Source: an uncultured Stenotrophomonas sp. (GTDB lineage: Bacteria; Pseudomonadota; Gammaproteobacteria; Xanthomonadales; Xanthomonadaceae). From it: 64,000 nucleotides of DNA. The stretch is from NCBI GenBank assembly GCA_913775725.1, contig CAJYNG010000008.1, positions 186,001 to 250,000 on the forward strand, read 5' to 3'. This document shows, piece by piece, positions 16,514 through 24,580 of this stretch. The stretch's first letter is position 1, and the number at the start of each line of letters is the position of its first letter. Under the pieces are notes generated by a model. The model saw only the letters and a program-made list of their open reading frames with translations, did not search any database and was not told the DNA's origin. The position numbers and the translations under genes are program-made.

Positions 16514-17217
16514 GTTACTCCCTGCATCAATTCGCCTTCCAGTACTACCCGTACATCGCCGTGGCGGTGCTGCTGATCGGCAGCTGGGCCCGCTATGACA
16601 AGGCCATGTACACCTGGCGCACCGGCTCCAGCCAGATGCTGTCGGACAAGGGCATGCGGATCGGCAGCAACTGCTTCCACATCGGCATCCTGGCCATCCT
16701 CGGTGGCCACCTGGTCGGCCTGCTGACCCCGCACGCGGTGTACGAGCACTTCATCACCTCGTCGCAGAAGCAGATGCTGGCGATGGTGGTCGGTGGTGTG
16801 TTCGGTGCACTGTGTTTCATCGGCATCAGCATCCTGCTGGTACGGCGGCTGTTCAACGCACGCGTGCGGGCCACCGGCAGCTTCGGTGACACCCTGGTAC
16901 TGGTGCTGCTGTTCGCCCAGCTGTGCCTGGGCCTGTACAGCATCCGCGTCTCGTCCGGCCACCTGGACGGTGGGGTGATGGTGCAGCTGGCCGAATGGGC
17001 GCAGCACATCGTGACCTTCCGCGCCGGTGCCGCCGACTACATCGAGGGTGTCAGCTGGGTCTACAAGATGCATATCTTCCTGGGCCTGACCCTGTTCCTG
17101 ATCGCGCCGTTCACCCGCCTGGTGCACGTGTGGAGCATTCCGATCAGCTACCTGTGGAGGCCGTACCAGGTGGTGCGCCGCCGCCAGGCCACGCTGCGCT
17201 ACGGTCCGCGGGAGTAA
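16510..17217 (+). CDS. narI: respiratory nitrate reductase gamma subunit NarI
   Basis: A 235-residue cytochrome b subunit with five predicted membrane helices. It oxidises quinol and passes electrons to NarH. Histidines in NCFHIGILAILGGHLVGL and later in WVYKMHIFLGLTLFLIAPFTRLVHVW are the likely ligands of the two b haems. The ATG at 16510 overlaps the narJ stop (ATGA) and is far better than an in-frame upstream start that would run through narJ. The C-terminus is basic, in keeping with a cytoplasmic end contacting NarGH. Confidence 0.96.
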   Translation: MSYSLHQFAFQYYPYIAVAVLLIGSWARYDKAMYTWRTGSSQMLSDKGMRIGSNCFHIGILAILGGHLVGLLTPHAVYEHFITSSQKQMLAMVVGGVFGALCFIGISILLVRRLFNARVRATGSFGDTLVLVLLFAQLCLGLYSIRVSSGHLDGGVMVQLAEWAQHIVTFRAGAADYIEGVSWVYKMHIFLGLTLFLIAPFTRLVHVWSIPISYLWRPYQVVRRRQATLRYGPRE

Positions 17218-17221
17218 CGCC

Positions 17222-18121
17222 ATGGGCAGCCTGCCGAAGTTCCTGCCGATCACCGTGATCGACTCCGCCGCACCGGTTCCCGCCGAGGCGCATTCGCACC
17301 ACCATGACGCGGCAGCGCAGGGGCCGCGTTCGCTCGGGCAGCCGGCACCGTGCCGGCTGTTCGTGGACGAGACCGCGATCAGCGAGGCCGACATCGCCCA
17401 CGAGATGCAGCACCACCGGGCGATGCGCCCGGAGCAGTCTCGTGCCGAAGCGGCACGTGCACTGGTGGTGCGCGAGCTGCTGCGCCTGGAAGCGCAGCGG
17501 CTTGGGCTGCAGGCGCCGGAGGGCAACCGGGTAAGCGACGAGGAAGTGCTGATCCAGCAGCTGCTGGAAGACGCGATCGAAGACCGCGTGCCGACCGATG
17601 AGGACTGCCGCCGCTACTTCGAGCAGAACCCGGAGCGCTTCCGCTCCCCCGACCGCGTGCGTCTGCGCCATATCCTGCTGGCCGCGCCCGCCGACGATGT
17701 GGCCGGGCGCTTCGCTGCACGTACTGAGGGCGAGCGGCTGGTCGGGCTGCTGAAGGAGTCGCCGCACCTGTTCGCCGATTTCGCCCTGCGCCATTCGCGC
17801 TGCCCATCCAGCAGCGAGGGCGGTGACCTGGGCTGGCTGCAGCGCGGGCAGACCACGCCGGAGTTCGACCGCCAGGTGTTCCGCCTGCGCGAGGGTCTGG
17901 CCGGTTTTCCGGTGGAATCACGCTGGGGCTACCACGTGGTCTGCATTGATGCCCGCGAGGAAGGCCAGCCGCAACCGTTCGAGGCGGTGCTGCCGCAGCT
18001 GCGTGACTACCTGGAACTGCAGGTGCGCCAGCGTGAAGTGCAGGCCTACCTGCTGCAGCTGCAGGAGCGCTACCCGGTGCGCGGGCTGGATGAGATCGAA
18101 GCCGAAGCGGATATCGGCTGA
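17222..18121 (+). CDS. PpiC-type peptidyl-prolyl isomerase of the nar operon
   Basis: A 299-residue parvulin-type rotamase starting four bases after narI. The core is visible at about residues 140-235: RLRHILL, then a FADFALRHSRCPSSSEGGDLGWL stretch and VESRWGYHVVCID, the standard parvulin pattern. The N-terminal 120 residues are helical and charged with a His-rich HSHHHD segment, and the C-terminus is a long helix. No signal peptide is visible, so it should act in the cytoplasm, like NifM. Related genes sit at the same position in Pseudomonas nar operons. A role in folding the nitrate reductase complex is inferred from position only. Confidence 0.9.
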   Translation: MGSLPKFLPITVIDSAAPVPAEAHSHHHDAAAQGPRSLGQPAPCRLFVDETAISEADIAHEMQHHRAMRPEQSRAEAARALVVRELLRLEAQRLGLQAPEGNRVSDEEVLIQQLLEDAIEDRVPTDEDCRRYFEQNPERFRSPDRVRLRHILLAAPADDVAGRFAARTEGERLVGLLKESPHLFADFALRHSRCPSSSEGGDLGWLQRGQTTPEFDRQVFRLREGLAGFPVESRWGYHVVCIDAREEGQPQPFEAVLPQLRDYLELQVRQREVQAYLLQLQERYPVRGLDEIEAEADIG

Positions 18122-18144
18122 ACCCCCTTGAACGAGGAGAATTC

Positions 18145-19476
18145 ATGAACCAGGCCCTTGCCCCCGCCAGTGCCGGGCAGCAGCAACGTGCGCTGTGGCT
18201 GAGCACGTTCGCCTTCACCGTGTGCTTCGCCGTGTGGATGATCTTTTCGATCATCGGCATCCAGATCAGTCAACAGCTCGGCTTGAATGACACCCAGTTT
18301 GGCCTGTTGATCGCCACGCCGGTGCTGACCGGTTCGGTCAGCCGGGTCTTTCTCGGCATCTGGTCCGACCAGTTCGGTGGCCGCAAGGTGATGGTGCTGG
18401 TGATGCTGTGTGGCGCAGTCGCTACCTGGATGCTGACCTATGCACAGACCTACACCCAGTTCCTGATTGCCGCGCTGTGCGTGGGAATCGCCGGCGGCAA
18501 CTTCTCGGTGGGCGTGGCCTACGTCTCCAAGTGGTTCCCGGCCAGCAAGCAGGGCACCGCGCTGGGCATCTTCGGTGCCGGCAACATCGGTTCGGCGGTG
18601 ACCAAGCTGCTGGCGCCGCTGGTGATGGTGGCGGCCGGCTGGACCATGGTTGCCAAAGTCTGGGCGGTAGCGCTGGCCGTCACCGCGGTGCTGTTTTTCC
18701 TCTTCAGCAAGGAAGATCCGTCGCTGGAGCAGCGCCGTCGCGAGGGCGTGAAGCCGGTGCCGTTCGCCGAGCAGATGGCACCGCTGAAGAACCTGCAGGT
18801 GTGGCGGTTCTCGCTGTACTACTTCTTCGTATTCGGCGGCTTCGTGGCGCTGGCGTTGTGGCTGCCGCACTACCTGGTGGGCGCCTATGGCATGGATGTG
18901 GGCCACGCCGGCATGCTGGCGGCGTGCTATTCGATCCCGGCCAGCCTGTTCCGCGTGGTCGGTGGCTGGATGTCGGACCGGATGGGCGCGCGCCGGGTGA
19001 TGTACTGGACCTTTGGCGTGTCGGCCATCTGTACCTTCCTGCTGGCCTACCCGGATACCGAGTATGTGGTGAAGGGCATCCATGGCCCGATCCACTTCCA
19101 TCTGGCGATCGGCGTGGTGATGTTCACCGTGCTGGTGTTCGTGCTGGGCTTCTTCATGTCGCTGGGCAAGGCCGCGGTCTACAAGCACATTCCGGTGTAC
19201 TACCCCAGGCACGTGGGTGCGGTGGGCGGCGTGGTCGGCATGATCGGTGGCCTGGGTGGCTTCATCCTGCCGATCGTGTTTGGCGCATTGAACGATGCGG
19301 TGGGCATCTGGAGCAGCTGCTTCATGCTGCTGTTCGTGCTGGTGGCGGCTGCACTGGCGTGGATGCACTTTGCGATCCGCCGCATGGAACGCCGCCACTT
19401 CCCGCAGATCGACCGCGAGACCGATCTGCCCGAAGCCATCGATGCGGCCGCCGCCGAGCGGGTGCGCGGCGGGTGA
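18145..19476 (+). CDS. second nitrate transporter, NarK1-like
   Basis: A 443-residue major-facilitator protein preceded by AACGAGGAG. It has the family's binding arginines in TGSVSRVFLGIWSDQFGGRK and SLFRVVGGWMSDRMGARR but is only distantly like the narK at the other end of the operon. It lacks that protein's N-terminal extension and resembles the NarK1 branch, thought to be nitrate/proton symporters. Having both types supports import to start respiration and exchange once nitrite forms. The C-terminal 40 residues are charged and cytoplasmic. It appears to close the nar transcription unit; a small hairpin follows at 19485-19503. Confidence 0.9.
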   Translation: MNQALAPASAGQQQRALWLSTFAFTVCFAVWMIFSIIGIQISQQLGLNDTQFGLLIATPVLTGSVSRVFLGIWSDQFGGRKVMVLVMLCGAVATWMLTYAQTYTQFLIAALCVGIAGGNFSVGVAYVSKWFPASKQGTALGIFGAGNIGSAVTKLLAPLVMVAAGWTMVAKVWAVALAVTAVLFFLFSKEDPSLEQRRREGVKPVPFAEQMAPLKNLQVWRFSLYYFFVFGGFVALALWLPHYLVGAYGMDVGHAGMLAACYSIPASLFRVVGGWMSDRMGARRVMYWTFGVSAICTFLLAYPDTEYVVKGIHGPIHFHLAIGVVMFTVLVFVLGFFMSLGKAAVYKHIPVYYPRHVGAVGGVVGMIGGLGGFILPIVFGALNDAVGIWSSCFMLLFVLVAAALAWMHFAIRRMERRHFPQIDRETDLPEAIDAAAAERVRGG

Positions 19477-19484
19477 AGGGGTGG

Positions 19485-19503
19485 TGCCGGCCGCTGGCCG
19501 GCA
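19485..19503. repeat. SMAG-like stem-loop (GCCGGCC type)
   Basis: TGCCGGCC and GGCCGGCA form a perfect eight-base-pair stem around a three-base loop, just after the second narK gene. An identical stem is found at 34875-34893. It is a small dispersed repeat and may stabilise the nar mRNA end. Confidence 0.6.
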
Positions 19504-19525
19504 GGAACCAACGGATGCGCCGCGC

Positions 19526-19539
19526 TTGATTTCAATCAG
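19526..19539 (+). promoter_or_regulatory. FNR-type box upstream of the HemN-like gene
   Basis: TTGATTTCAATCAG differs from TTGAT-N4-ATCAA only in the last base. Its centre lies 33 bases before the ATG at 19566, so a normal class II transcript would begin near 19574, inside the proposed gene. Either the real start is downstream, or the site represses (autoregulation of the fnr-like gene). Confidence 0.65.
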
Positions 19540-19565
19540 GGCCACGCGAAGAGGAACGCCCGAAG

Positions 19566-20789
19566 ATGTCTGCCATGAGCTTCCACGTTGACGAGAGCGA
19601 GGACACTGCGCTGCAGACGGCATTGCTGCGGCAGCCCCGGCACGTGCTGTTTCCGCCGGCTGACCAGTTCAGTACCGGCTTTGGCGAAAGCGGGTGGCGC
19701 GCTGCCGTGCGCGCCAGCAACGAACACCTGATCCCGCGTGGCCTGACGCTCGGCTTCCAGGCCGGTCGTGGTGGACGCGATGCGCCACCGCAGGCATACC
19801 TGGACACGCTGCTGCTGGCGCTGCGCCTGCAGGCCGGCGCGCTGGCCGAGGATCGCGAAGTGGTGGCGATGGTGTTGCAGCTGGGGCTTGCCGAGACGCT
19901 GCCACCGCCACAGCTGGGCCAGCTGCTGGATGCGGTGCCGCAGCACCTGCGCACCGTGGCACGGCCCCAGGTGGAGGTGCGGCTGGATGCGGGCAGCGCG
20001 TTGGCACCGGCGCAGCTGCGCGCGGTGGGCTGTACCCGTTTGAACGTGATCGATCGTGCCGATGCGCCGGGGCCGACCCTGCTGGCGCAGGCGCGACAGG
20101 TGGGCTTCACCGCGCGCTACTACCAGTTGCAGGTGCCCGGCAGCGAGGACACCGGCTTCATCGAACGACTGCATGAGGTGCTGGCCGAAGCGCCCGAGCG
20201 CATCCTGCTGCCGGCGCCTTGCGCGCTGCCGGAGCATCCCTCGGCGGCACGATGGCTGCAGAGCTGGCGGCTGCTGCGCGCAGCGGGCTATGAACCGATC
20301 GGTGGCGATCACTATCAGCGTGGCGATCTGCCGAACCCGCATGGCCCGGGCGATGGCCAGCGCCATTGCGATCTTGCCGGCGTGCCGCGCCGCGACCGCA
20401 GTGATTTCATCGGCCTTGGCCTTTCCGCCTGCAGCCAGATCGGTGAGGTGTTCTACCGGCTGGAGGGCGAACTGGGCGAATGGCGTGCGCGGCTGCAGGC
20501 GGGTCACATGGGCGTGGCTGCCGGGCTGATCCTGTCCGAGGACGAGCGGTTGGTGGCCGAAGTTGCGCAGAGCATCGCCTGCGACCACGCGCTCGATGTG
20601 GCCGCCTTCGAATGGCGCAACGATGAGCCGTTCGAGGAATGCTTCGCCGAACAGCTGCCGGCGCTGTCGCCGTTGCTGGCACGTGGCTGGGCGCATTGGG
20701 ATACGCGCGTACTGCGCCTGGCCGAAGAAGGGCGGCTGCTGTGGCGTATGATGGCTGCATGCTTCCGGCCGGCGGCCGCCATCGCTTGA
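19566..20789 (+). CDS. HemN-like protein lacking the radical-SAM cysteines
   Basis: A 407-residue protein related to oxygen-independent coproporphyrinogen III oxidase. Similarity is clear at VLFPPADQFSTGF (HemN has a YPTADRF-type motif) and in the C-terminal half, where GYEPIGGDHYQRGDLP and DFIGLGLSACSQIG match HemN's IGMDHFA and GFG-S blocks. The segment where HemN carries CxxxCxxC reads GLTLGFQAGRGGRD and contains no cysteine, so it cannot hold the [4Fe-4S] cluster that cleaves SAM. It is therefore probably not an enzyme of that type; haem or porphyrin binding or regulation are possibilities. It starts at ATG 19566 (alternatives 19575 and GTG 19644) and precedes the FNR-like gene by eleven bases. 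Confidence 0.75.
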   Translation: MSAMSFHVDESEDTALQTALLRQPRHVLFPPADQFSTGFGESGWRAAVRASNEHLIPRGLTLGFQAGRGGRDAPPQAYLDTLLLALRLQAGALAEDREVVAMVLQLGLAETLPPPQLGQLLDAVPQHLRTVARPQVEVRLDAGSALAPAQLRAVGCTRLNVIDRADAPGPTLLAQARQVGFTARYYQLQVPGSEDTGFIERLHEVLAEAPERILLPAPCALPEHPSAARWLQSWRLLRAAGYEPIGGDHYQRGDLPNPHGPGDGQRHCDLAGVPRRDRSDFIGLGLSACSQIGEVFYRLEGELGEWRARLQAGHMGVAAGLILSEDERLVAEVAQSIACDHALDVAAFEWRNDEPFEECFAEQLPALSPLLARGWAHWDTRVLRLAEEGRLLWRMMAACFRPAAAIA

Positions 20790-20800
20790 GTCTTGCCCCG

Positions 20801-21577
20801 ATGTCTTCGAATCCGCCTTCGCACGGCCGCCTTGGACAGGCCACACCAAACCCCGCCGCCGCCGATGACGGTGACGCGCTTCACTTCTGCAGCACCTGCG
20901 CGTTTTCCGACGCGTGCATGTCGCAGGGCTACGACAAGACCGCGCTGGGTGATCTGCACGTGCTGGTCGACCACGTGGGTCCGTTCCATGCGGGTGACTA
21001 CATCTTCCGCGCCGGTGAATCGTTCGATTCGATTGCTGCGGTGCGCGCCGGCATGGTCAAGACCTTCGTCGATGACAGCCAGGGCAACGAGCAGGTGCTG
21101 GGCTTCAGCCTGCCGGGCGAAGTGATCGGCCTGAATGCGATCCACGGTTCGCGCTTCCCCTGCAATGCGGTGGCGCTGGATACGGTGCACCTGTGCCGCA
21201 TCTCGTTCCCCAAGCTGAGCTCGCTGGCCACGCGCATGCCGGGGCTGCAGGCAAAGCTGTTCAGCCTGCTCAGTGCGGAGATCGGCAAGGTCGCCACGCT
21301 GGCCGCCAACCACCGTACCGAAGAGCGCATGGCCGCATTCCTGCTGGACATGTCCGAGCGCTACGCGCGGCGCGGTTTTTCCGCCACGCGCTTCAACCTG
21401 ACGATGGCGCGTACCGAGATCGCCAACTACCTGCGGATGGCGCCGGAAACCGCCAGCCGCGTGCTGCGCCGCCTGAGCGATGATGGGATCATCGCAGTGA
21501 AGCAGCGCGAGATCCTGCTGCTGCAGCCCGAGCGCCTGGCGGCGCTGGCGGTGGCCGACGAATCCGATCCGAACTGA
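20801..21577 (+). CDS. FNR/ANR-family oxygen-responsive regulator
   Basis: A 258-residue CRP/FNR-family regulator. The N-terminus holds CSTCAFSDAC (Cys30, Cys33, Cys39) and a fourth cysteine is at residue 121 (FPCNAV), the same set that binds the oxygen-labile [4Fe-4S] cluster in FNR. The C-terminal helix-turn-helix RTEIANYLRMAPETASRVLRR carries the E..SR contact residues for TTGAT half-sites. Family knowledge: without oxygen it dimerises and activates anaerobic genes. The ATG at 20801 is used; an in-frame start upstream would overlap the previous gene. Several TTGAT-N4-ATCAA sites in this window are obvious targets. It is followed at 19 bases by modA. Confidence 0.93.
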   Translation: MSSNPPSHGRLGQATPNPAAADDGDALHFCSTCAFSDACMSQGYDKTALGDLHVLVDHVGPFHAGDYIFRAGESFDSIAAVRAGMVKTFVDDSQGNEQVLGFSLPGEVIGLNAIHGSRFPCNAVALDTVHLCRISFPKLSSLATRMPGLQAKLFSLLSAEIGKVATLAANHRTEERMAAFLLDMSERYARRGFSATRFNLTMARTEIANYLRMAPETASRVLRRLSDDGIIAVKQREILLLQPERLAALAVADESDPN

Positions 21578-21596
21578 ACCTGGCCGGGAGCCGACG

Positions 21597-22340
21597 ATGA
21601 AGCGAGCTGGACTGTTGTTGCTGGGACTGCTGGCCACGGTGCCGGCGTGGGCGGCCGACCTGACGGTGTCCGCGGCATCGAGTCTGACCGAGAGCTTCCG
21701 CGAACTGGGCACCGCCTATGAGAAGGCACACCCGGGAACCAAGGTCGATTTCAACTTCGCCGCGTCCGGCGTACTGCTGCAGCAGATCAGCCGCGGCGCG
21801 CCGGTGGATGTGTTCGCGTCGGCCGATGAAGCCACGATGGACCAGGCCCAGCAGCAGGATCTGCTGGCGGCCGGCACCCGCGAGGTGTTCGCGCTGAACG
21901 CGCTGTGGGTGGTGGTGCCGCCGCAGGCCAAGGCCGCGCCGCGTACCCTGAAGGATCTGGCCGGTGCTAGCGTGCAACGCATCGCACTGGGCAACCCGGA
22001 CAGCGTGCCGGTCGGACGCTATGCCAAGGGTGCGCTGGAAGCGGCAGGCCTGTGGCCGTCGGTGCAGGGCAAGACCATCACCACGCAGAACGTGCGCCAG
22101 TCGCTGGATTACGTGGCGCGCGGTGAAGTGGATGCCGGCTTCGTCTATGCCACCGATGCGCAGGCGATGCCCGACCGGGTGCGCCGTGCCTTCGCGGTGC
22201 CGGTGGCAGGGCGCATTGCCTATCCGCTGGCGGTGACCAAGGCCAGCGCGCAGCCCGCCGAAGCCAAGCGCTTCACCGCCTTCGTGCGTTCGGCACAGGG
22301 CCAGGCGATCCTGGCCAAGCATGGGTTCGGCAAGCCCTGA
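21597..22340 (+). CDS. modA: molybdate ABC transporter binding protein ModA
   Basis: A 247-residue periplasmic protein with a clear signal peptide (MKRAGLLLLGLLATVPAWA, cleavage before Asp). The mature part shows ModA motifs: VSAASSLTESFRELG (oxyanion-binding Ser residues), FNFAASGVLLQQI, PVDVFASAD and LGNPDSVPVGRYAKGAL, and a Tyr-rich C-terminal lobe with GFVYATDA. It captures molybdate or tungstate and hands it to ModB. It starts 19 bases after the regulator gene, suggesting that regulator and transporter are at least partly co-transcribed. No ModE box is seen directly before it. Confidence 0.95.
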   Translation: MKRAGLLLLGLLATVPAWAADLTVSAASSLTESFRELGTAYEKAHPGTKVDFNFAASGVLLQQISRGAPVDVFASADEATMDQAQQQDLLAAGTREVFALNALWVVVPPQAKAAPRTLKDLAGASVQRIALGNPDSVPVGRYAKGALEAAGLWPSVQGKTITTQNVRQSLDYVARGEVDAGFVYATDAQAMPDRVRRAFAVPVAGRIAYPLAVTKASAQPAEAKRFTAFVRSAQGQAILAKHGFGKP

Positions 22341-22343
22341 GGC

Positions 22344-23027
22344 ATGGATCTGGACTGGAGCGCACTGGGGTTGTCGCTGAAGGTGGCCGGCTGGGCCACC
22401 GCGATCAATCTGGTGCTGGGCGTGGCGCTGGGCGCGCTGCTGGCGCGTCGGCGATTTCCCGGCCGTGAGCTGCTGGATTCGCTGCTGACCCTGCCGATGG
22501 TGCTGCCACCGACGGTGCTGGGGTATTACCTGCTGGTGCTGATCGGTCGCAACGGCCCGATCGGCGCGTGGCTGCAGTCGTGGTTCGGCATCAACCTGGT
22601 ATTCACCTGGCAGGCTGCAGTGATTGCTGCGGCGGTGGCTTCGCTGCCGCTGGTGTTCAAGCCGGCACGCGCGGCGTTCGAGGAAGTGGACGGTCAGCTG
22701 GAGCAGGCCGCACGAACGCTCGGTGTGTCCGAAGCGGCGGTGTTTTTCCGCATCACGCTGCCACTGGCCTGGCGCGGCATCCTCGCTGGCCTGTTGCTGG
22801 CGTTTGCACGCGCGATGGGCGAGTTTGGCGCGACGCTGATGGTGGCTGGCAGCATTCCTGGCCGCACGCAGACGCTGTCGATCGCCATCTACGAGGCGGT
22901 GCAGGCTGGCCAGGATGGCAAGGCCAATGCGCTGGTGATCCTGACCTCGGTGGTCTGTATCGTGATCCTGTTGCTGGCCGCGCGGCTGGTGGGCGGACGT
23001 CGCCGGGAGCTGCGCGATGTGGCTTGA
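22344..23027 (+). CDS. modB: molybdate ABC transporter permease ModB
   Basis: A 227-residue inner-membrane permease with five predicted helices. The ABC-coupling EAA loop is seen as EQAARTLGVSEAAVFFRITLPLAWRG, and the MVLPPTVLGYYLLVL segment is a ModB/CysT hallmark. The ATG at 22344 follows the modA stop by three bases. The 3' end overlaps the modC start by eleven bases. Works with ModA and ModC to import molybdate. Confidence 0.95.
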   Translation: MDLDWSALGLSLKVAGWATAINLVLGVALGALLARRRFPGRELLDSLLTLPMVLPPTVLGYYLLVLIGRNGPIGAWLQSWFGINLVFTWQAAVIAAAVASLPLVFKPARAAFEEVDGQLEQAARTLGVSEAAVFFRITLPLAWRGILAGLLLAFARAMGEFGATLMVAGSIPGRTQTLSIAIYEAVQAGQDGKANALVILTSVVCIVILLLAARLVGGRRRELRDVA

Positions 23028-23685
23028 CCTGCAGGTGCAGCGCCGCCTGCAGGCGGCCGGCCAGGATTTCGTGTTGGACGTATCGCTGCAGTGCACGCAG
23101 CGCCAGGTGGTGCTGTTCGGACCCTCAGGCGCGGGCAAGAGCCTGACCCTGAAGGCGGTGGCCGGGCTGCTGAGACCGGGCCAGGGCCATGTGCGCCTGC
23201 AGGGACAGACCCTGTTCGATGCGGCCACCGGCGTGGATCTGCCGCCGCAGCGCCGCCGGTTGGGCTATGTGTTCCAGGATTACGCGTTGTTCCCGCACCT
23301 GAGCGTGCGCCAGAACGTGGCCTTCGGGCTGCAGAAGGGCTGGTTGAATCCACGGATCGGCCAGCGCTTCAATGCGGTGGAGCAGTGGTTGCACGCATTC
23401 CGCATCGACACGGTGGGCGATCTGTTGCCCTCGCAGGTCTCCGGTGGCCAACGCCAGCGTACCGCCCTCGCGCGCGCCCTGGTGACGCAGCCGCAGGCGT
23501 TGCTGCTGGATGAACCGTTCTCCGCGCTGGACCATGATCTTCGCCAGCACCTGCGCCAGGAGCTGGAGAGCGTGCTGGACAAGACCGGCATCCCATTGTT
23601 GTTGATCAGCCACGATCCGCAGGATGTGGCCGTGTTCGGTCGGCAGGTGGCACGTGTAGTGGACGGCCGCATCGTCGGCAGTTGA
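23017..23685 (+). CDS. modC: molybdate ABC transporter ATPase ModC, short form
   Basis: A 222-residue ABC ATPase. The Walker A is GPSGAGKS, the signature VSGGQRQRTALARAL and the Walker B LLLDEPFSALD, with a LISHDPQDV switch His. Full-length ModC proteins are about 350 residues because of a C-terminal Mop/TOBE domain that senses molybdate. Here the protein stops right after the ATPase domain, at a TGA, so the regulatory domain is missing. No downstream remnant of it is visible; a stem-loop repeat follows at once. The start overlaps modB. It should still energise transport, but without inhibition by internal molybdate through this domain. Confidence 0.92.
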   Translation: MWLDLQVQRRLQAAGQDFVLDVSLQCTQRQVVLFGPSGAGKSLTLKAVAGLLRPGQGHVRLQGQTLFDAATGVDLPPQRRRLGYVFQDYALFPHLSVRQNVAFGLQKGWLNPRIGQRFNAVEQWLHAFRIDTVGDLLPSQVSGGQRQRTALARALVTQPQALLLDEPFSALDHDLRQHLRQELESVLDKTGIPLLLISHDPQDVAVFGRQVARVVDGRIVGS

Positions 23686-23694
23686 CCGGTGACT

Positions 23695-23766
23695 GTAGAG
23701 CCGAGCCCATGCTCGGCTGCTTGCCGCGTTGCCACCCGCGGCAGCCGAGCATGGGCTCGGCTCTAC
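23695..23766. repeat. SMAG inverted repeat pair
   Basis: Two nearly identical stem-loops in inverted orientation: GTAGAGCCGAGCCCATGCTC at the left and the complementary form ending CTCTAC at the right. The GTAG/CTAC tips and GAGC-GCTC stems are those of SMAG elements of S. maltophilia. It separates the convergent modC and methyltransferase genes and could end both messages. Confidence 0.85.
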
Positions 23767-23779
23767 AGAAGCGAGGACA

Positions 23780-24580
23780 TCAGGGGTTCGTCGCCCACTG
23801 GATGAACGCCCAGCGCCGGGTCGGTGCCATGCCGAAACGGTGCTGCGGCGAACGTGAATGCCATGCACGTACGCGTGCTTCCTCATCCGCATCCAATGCA
23901 CCGAACAGTTCCACTGCCTGGCGCACCAGGCTGTCGGCATCCTGCGCGACGTCGCGCACCGATTCGGGCAGGTAATCCACCTGCGGTTCGCGGCCCATGT
24001 CCAGCAGCATGTTGATCGGGTAGCGGTGGTCGGGCATCGGCACCCAGTCACGACCGAGCAGCTCGGCCAGCTCCGGTACGCCGGCACGAGGGCCGGTGGC
24101 GAAAGTAATGCAGGCACGCTGGCGGGCGTGCGCATCCAGCCTGCGCAGCGCGGCCTCCAGGTCTGCCACCATCAGCGAGCGCGAGGCAATGGCCAGATCA
24201 CAGTGCGGCACGTCGTGCCAGTCGTCGGTCCACGACCGCGCCCACGGGGTGACGTTGGAAACGCCGTCGCGGGCGATTGCGGCGCGCAGGCCGTCGAGCA
24301 TGCCGGTGCTGTAGTCGAGCGCGTGCACATGGCCGACCTGCGCGGCAATCGGCAGGCTCAGCAGGCCAGGGCCGCAGCCGACATCCAGCATCGTGGCTAC
24401 GCCACTGAGATCAAGCCGGGCGAGGAATGCTTCGCTATAGTCGTCGTGGCGGCGCTTCCAGCTGGACTGTGCGGCACGCGCATCCCAGGCACTGGCCGGC
24501 TTTGCCTGGAAACCACAGGCCTGTAGGTGTTGGCGGTAGCGTGCGCTGTGATCGATCGGGGTGGGCAGGGGTGTACTCAT
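23780..24580 (-). CDS. class I SAM-dependent methyltransferase, last gene of the TonB/ABC operon
   Basis: A 266-residue protein with a Rossmann-type SAM-binding motif MLDVGCGPGLLSLP (about residues 64-77) and VHALDYSTGML (motif II). It is intact and unlike rRNA or protein methyltransferases I know; substrate unknown. Its ATG overlaps the stop of the upstream ATPase gene by four bases, so it belongs to the same minus-strand operon as the receptor and transporter. That context suggests it modifies something that the uptake system carries, or a cofactor/metallophore, but this is inference. The C-terminal 60 residues are helical with LDADEEARVRAW. Confidence 0.75.
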   Translation of the reverse strand: MSTPLPTPIDHSARYRQHLQACGFQAKPASAWDARAAQSSWKRRHDDYSEAFLARLDLSGVATMLDVGCGPGLLSLPIAAQVGHVHALDYSTGMLDGLRAAIARDGVSNVTPWARSWTDDWHDVPHCDLAIASRSLMVADLEAALRRLDAHARQRACITFATGPRAGVPELAELLGRDWVPMPDHRYPINMLLDMGREPQVDYLPESVRDVAQDADSLVRQAVELFGALDADEEARVRAWHSRSPQHRFGMAPTRRWAFIQWATNP

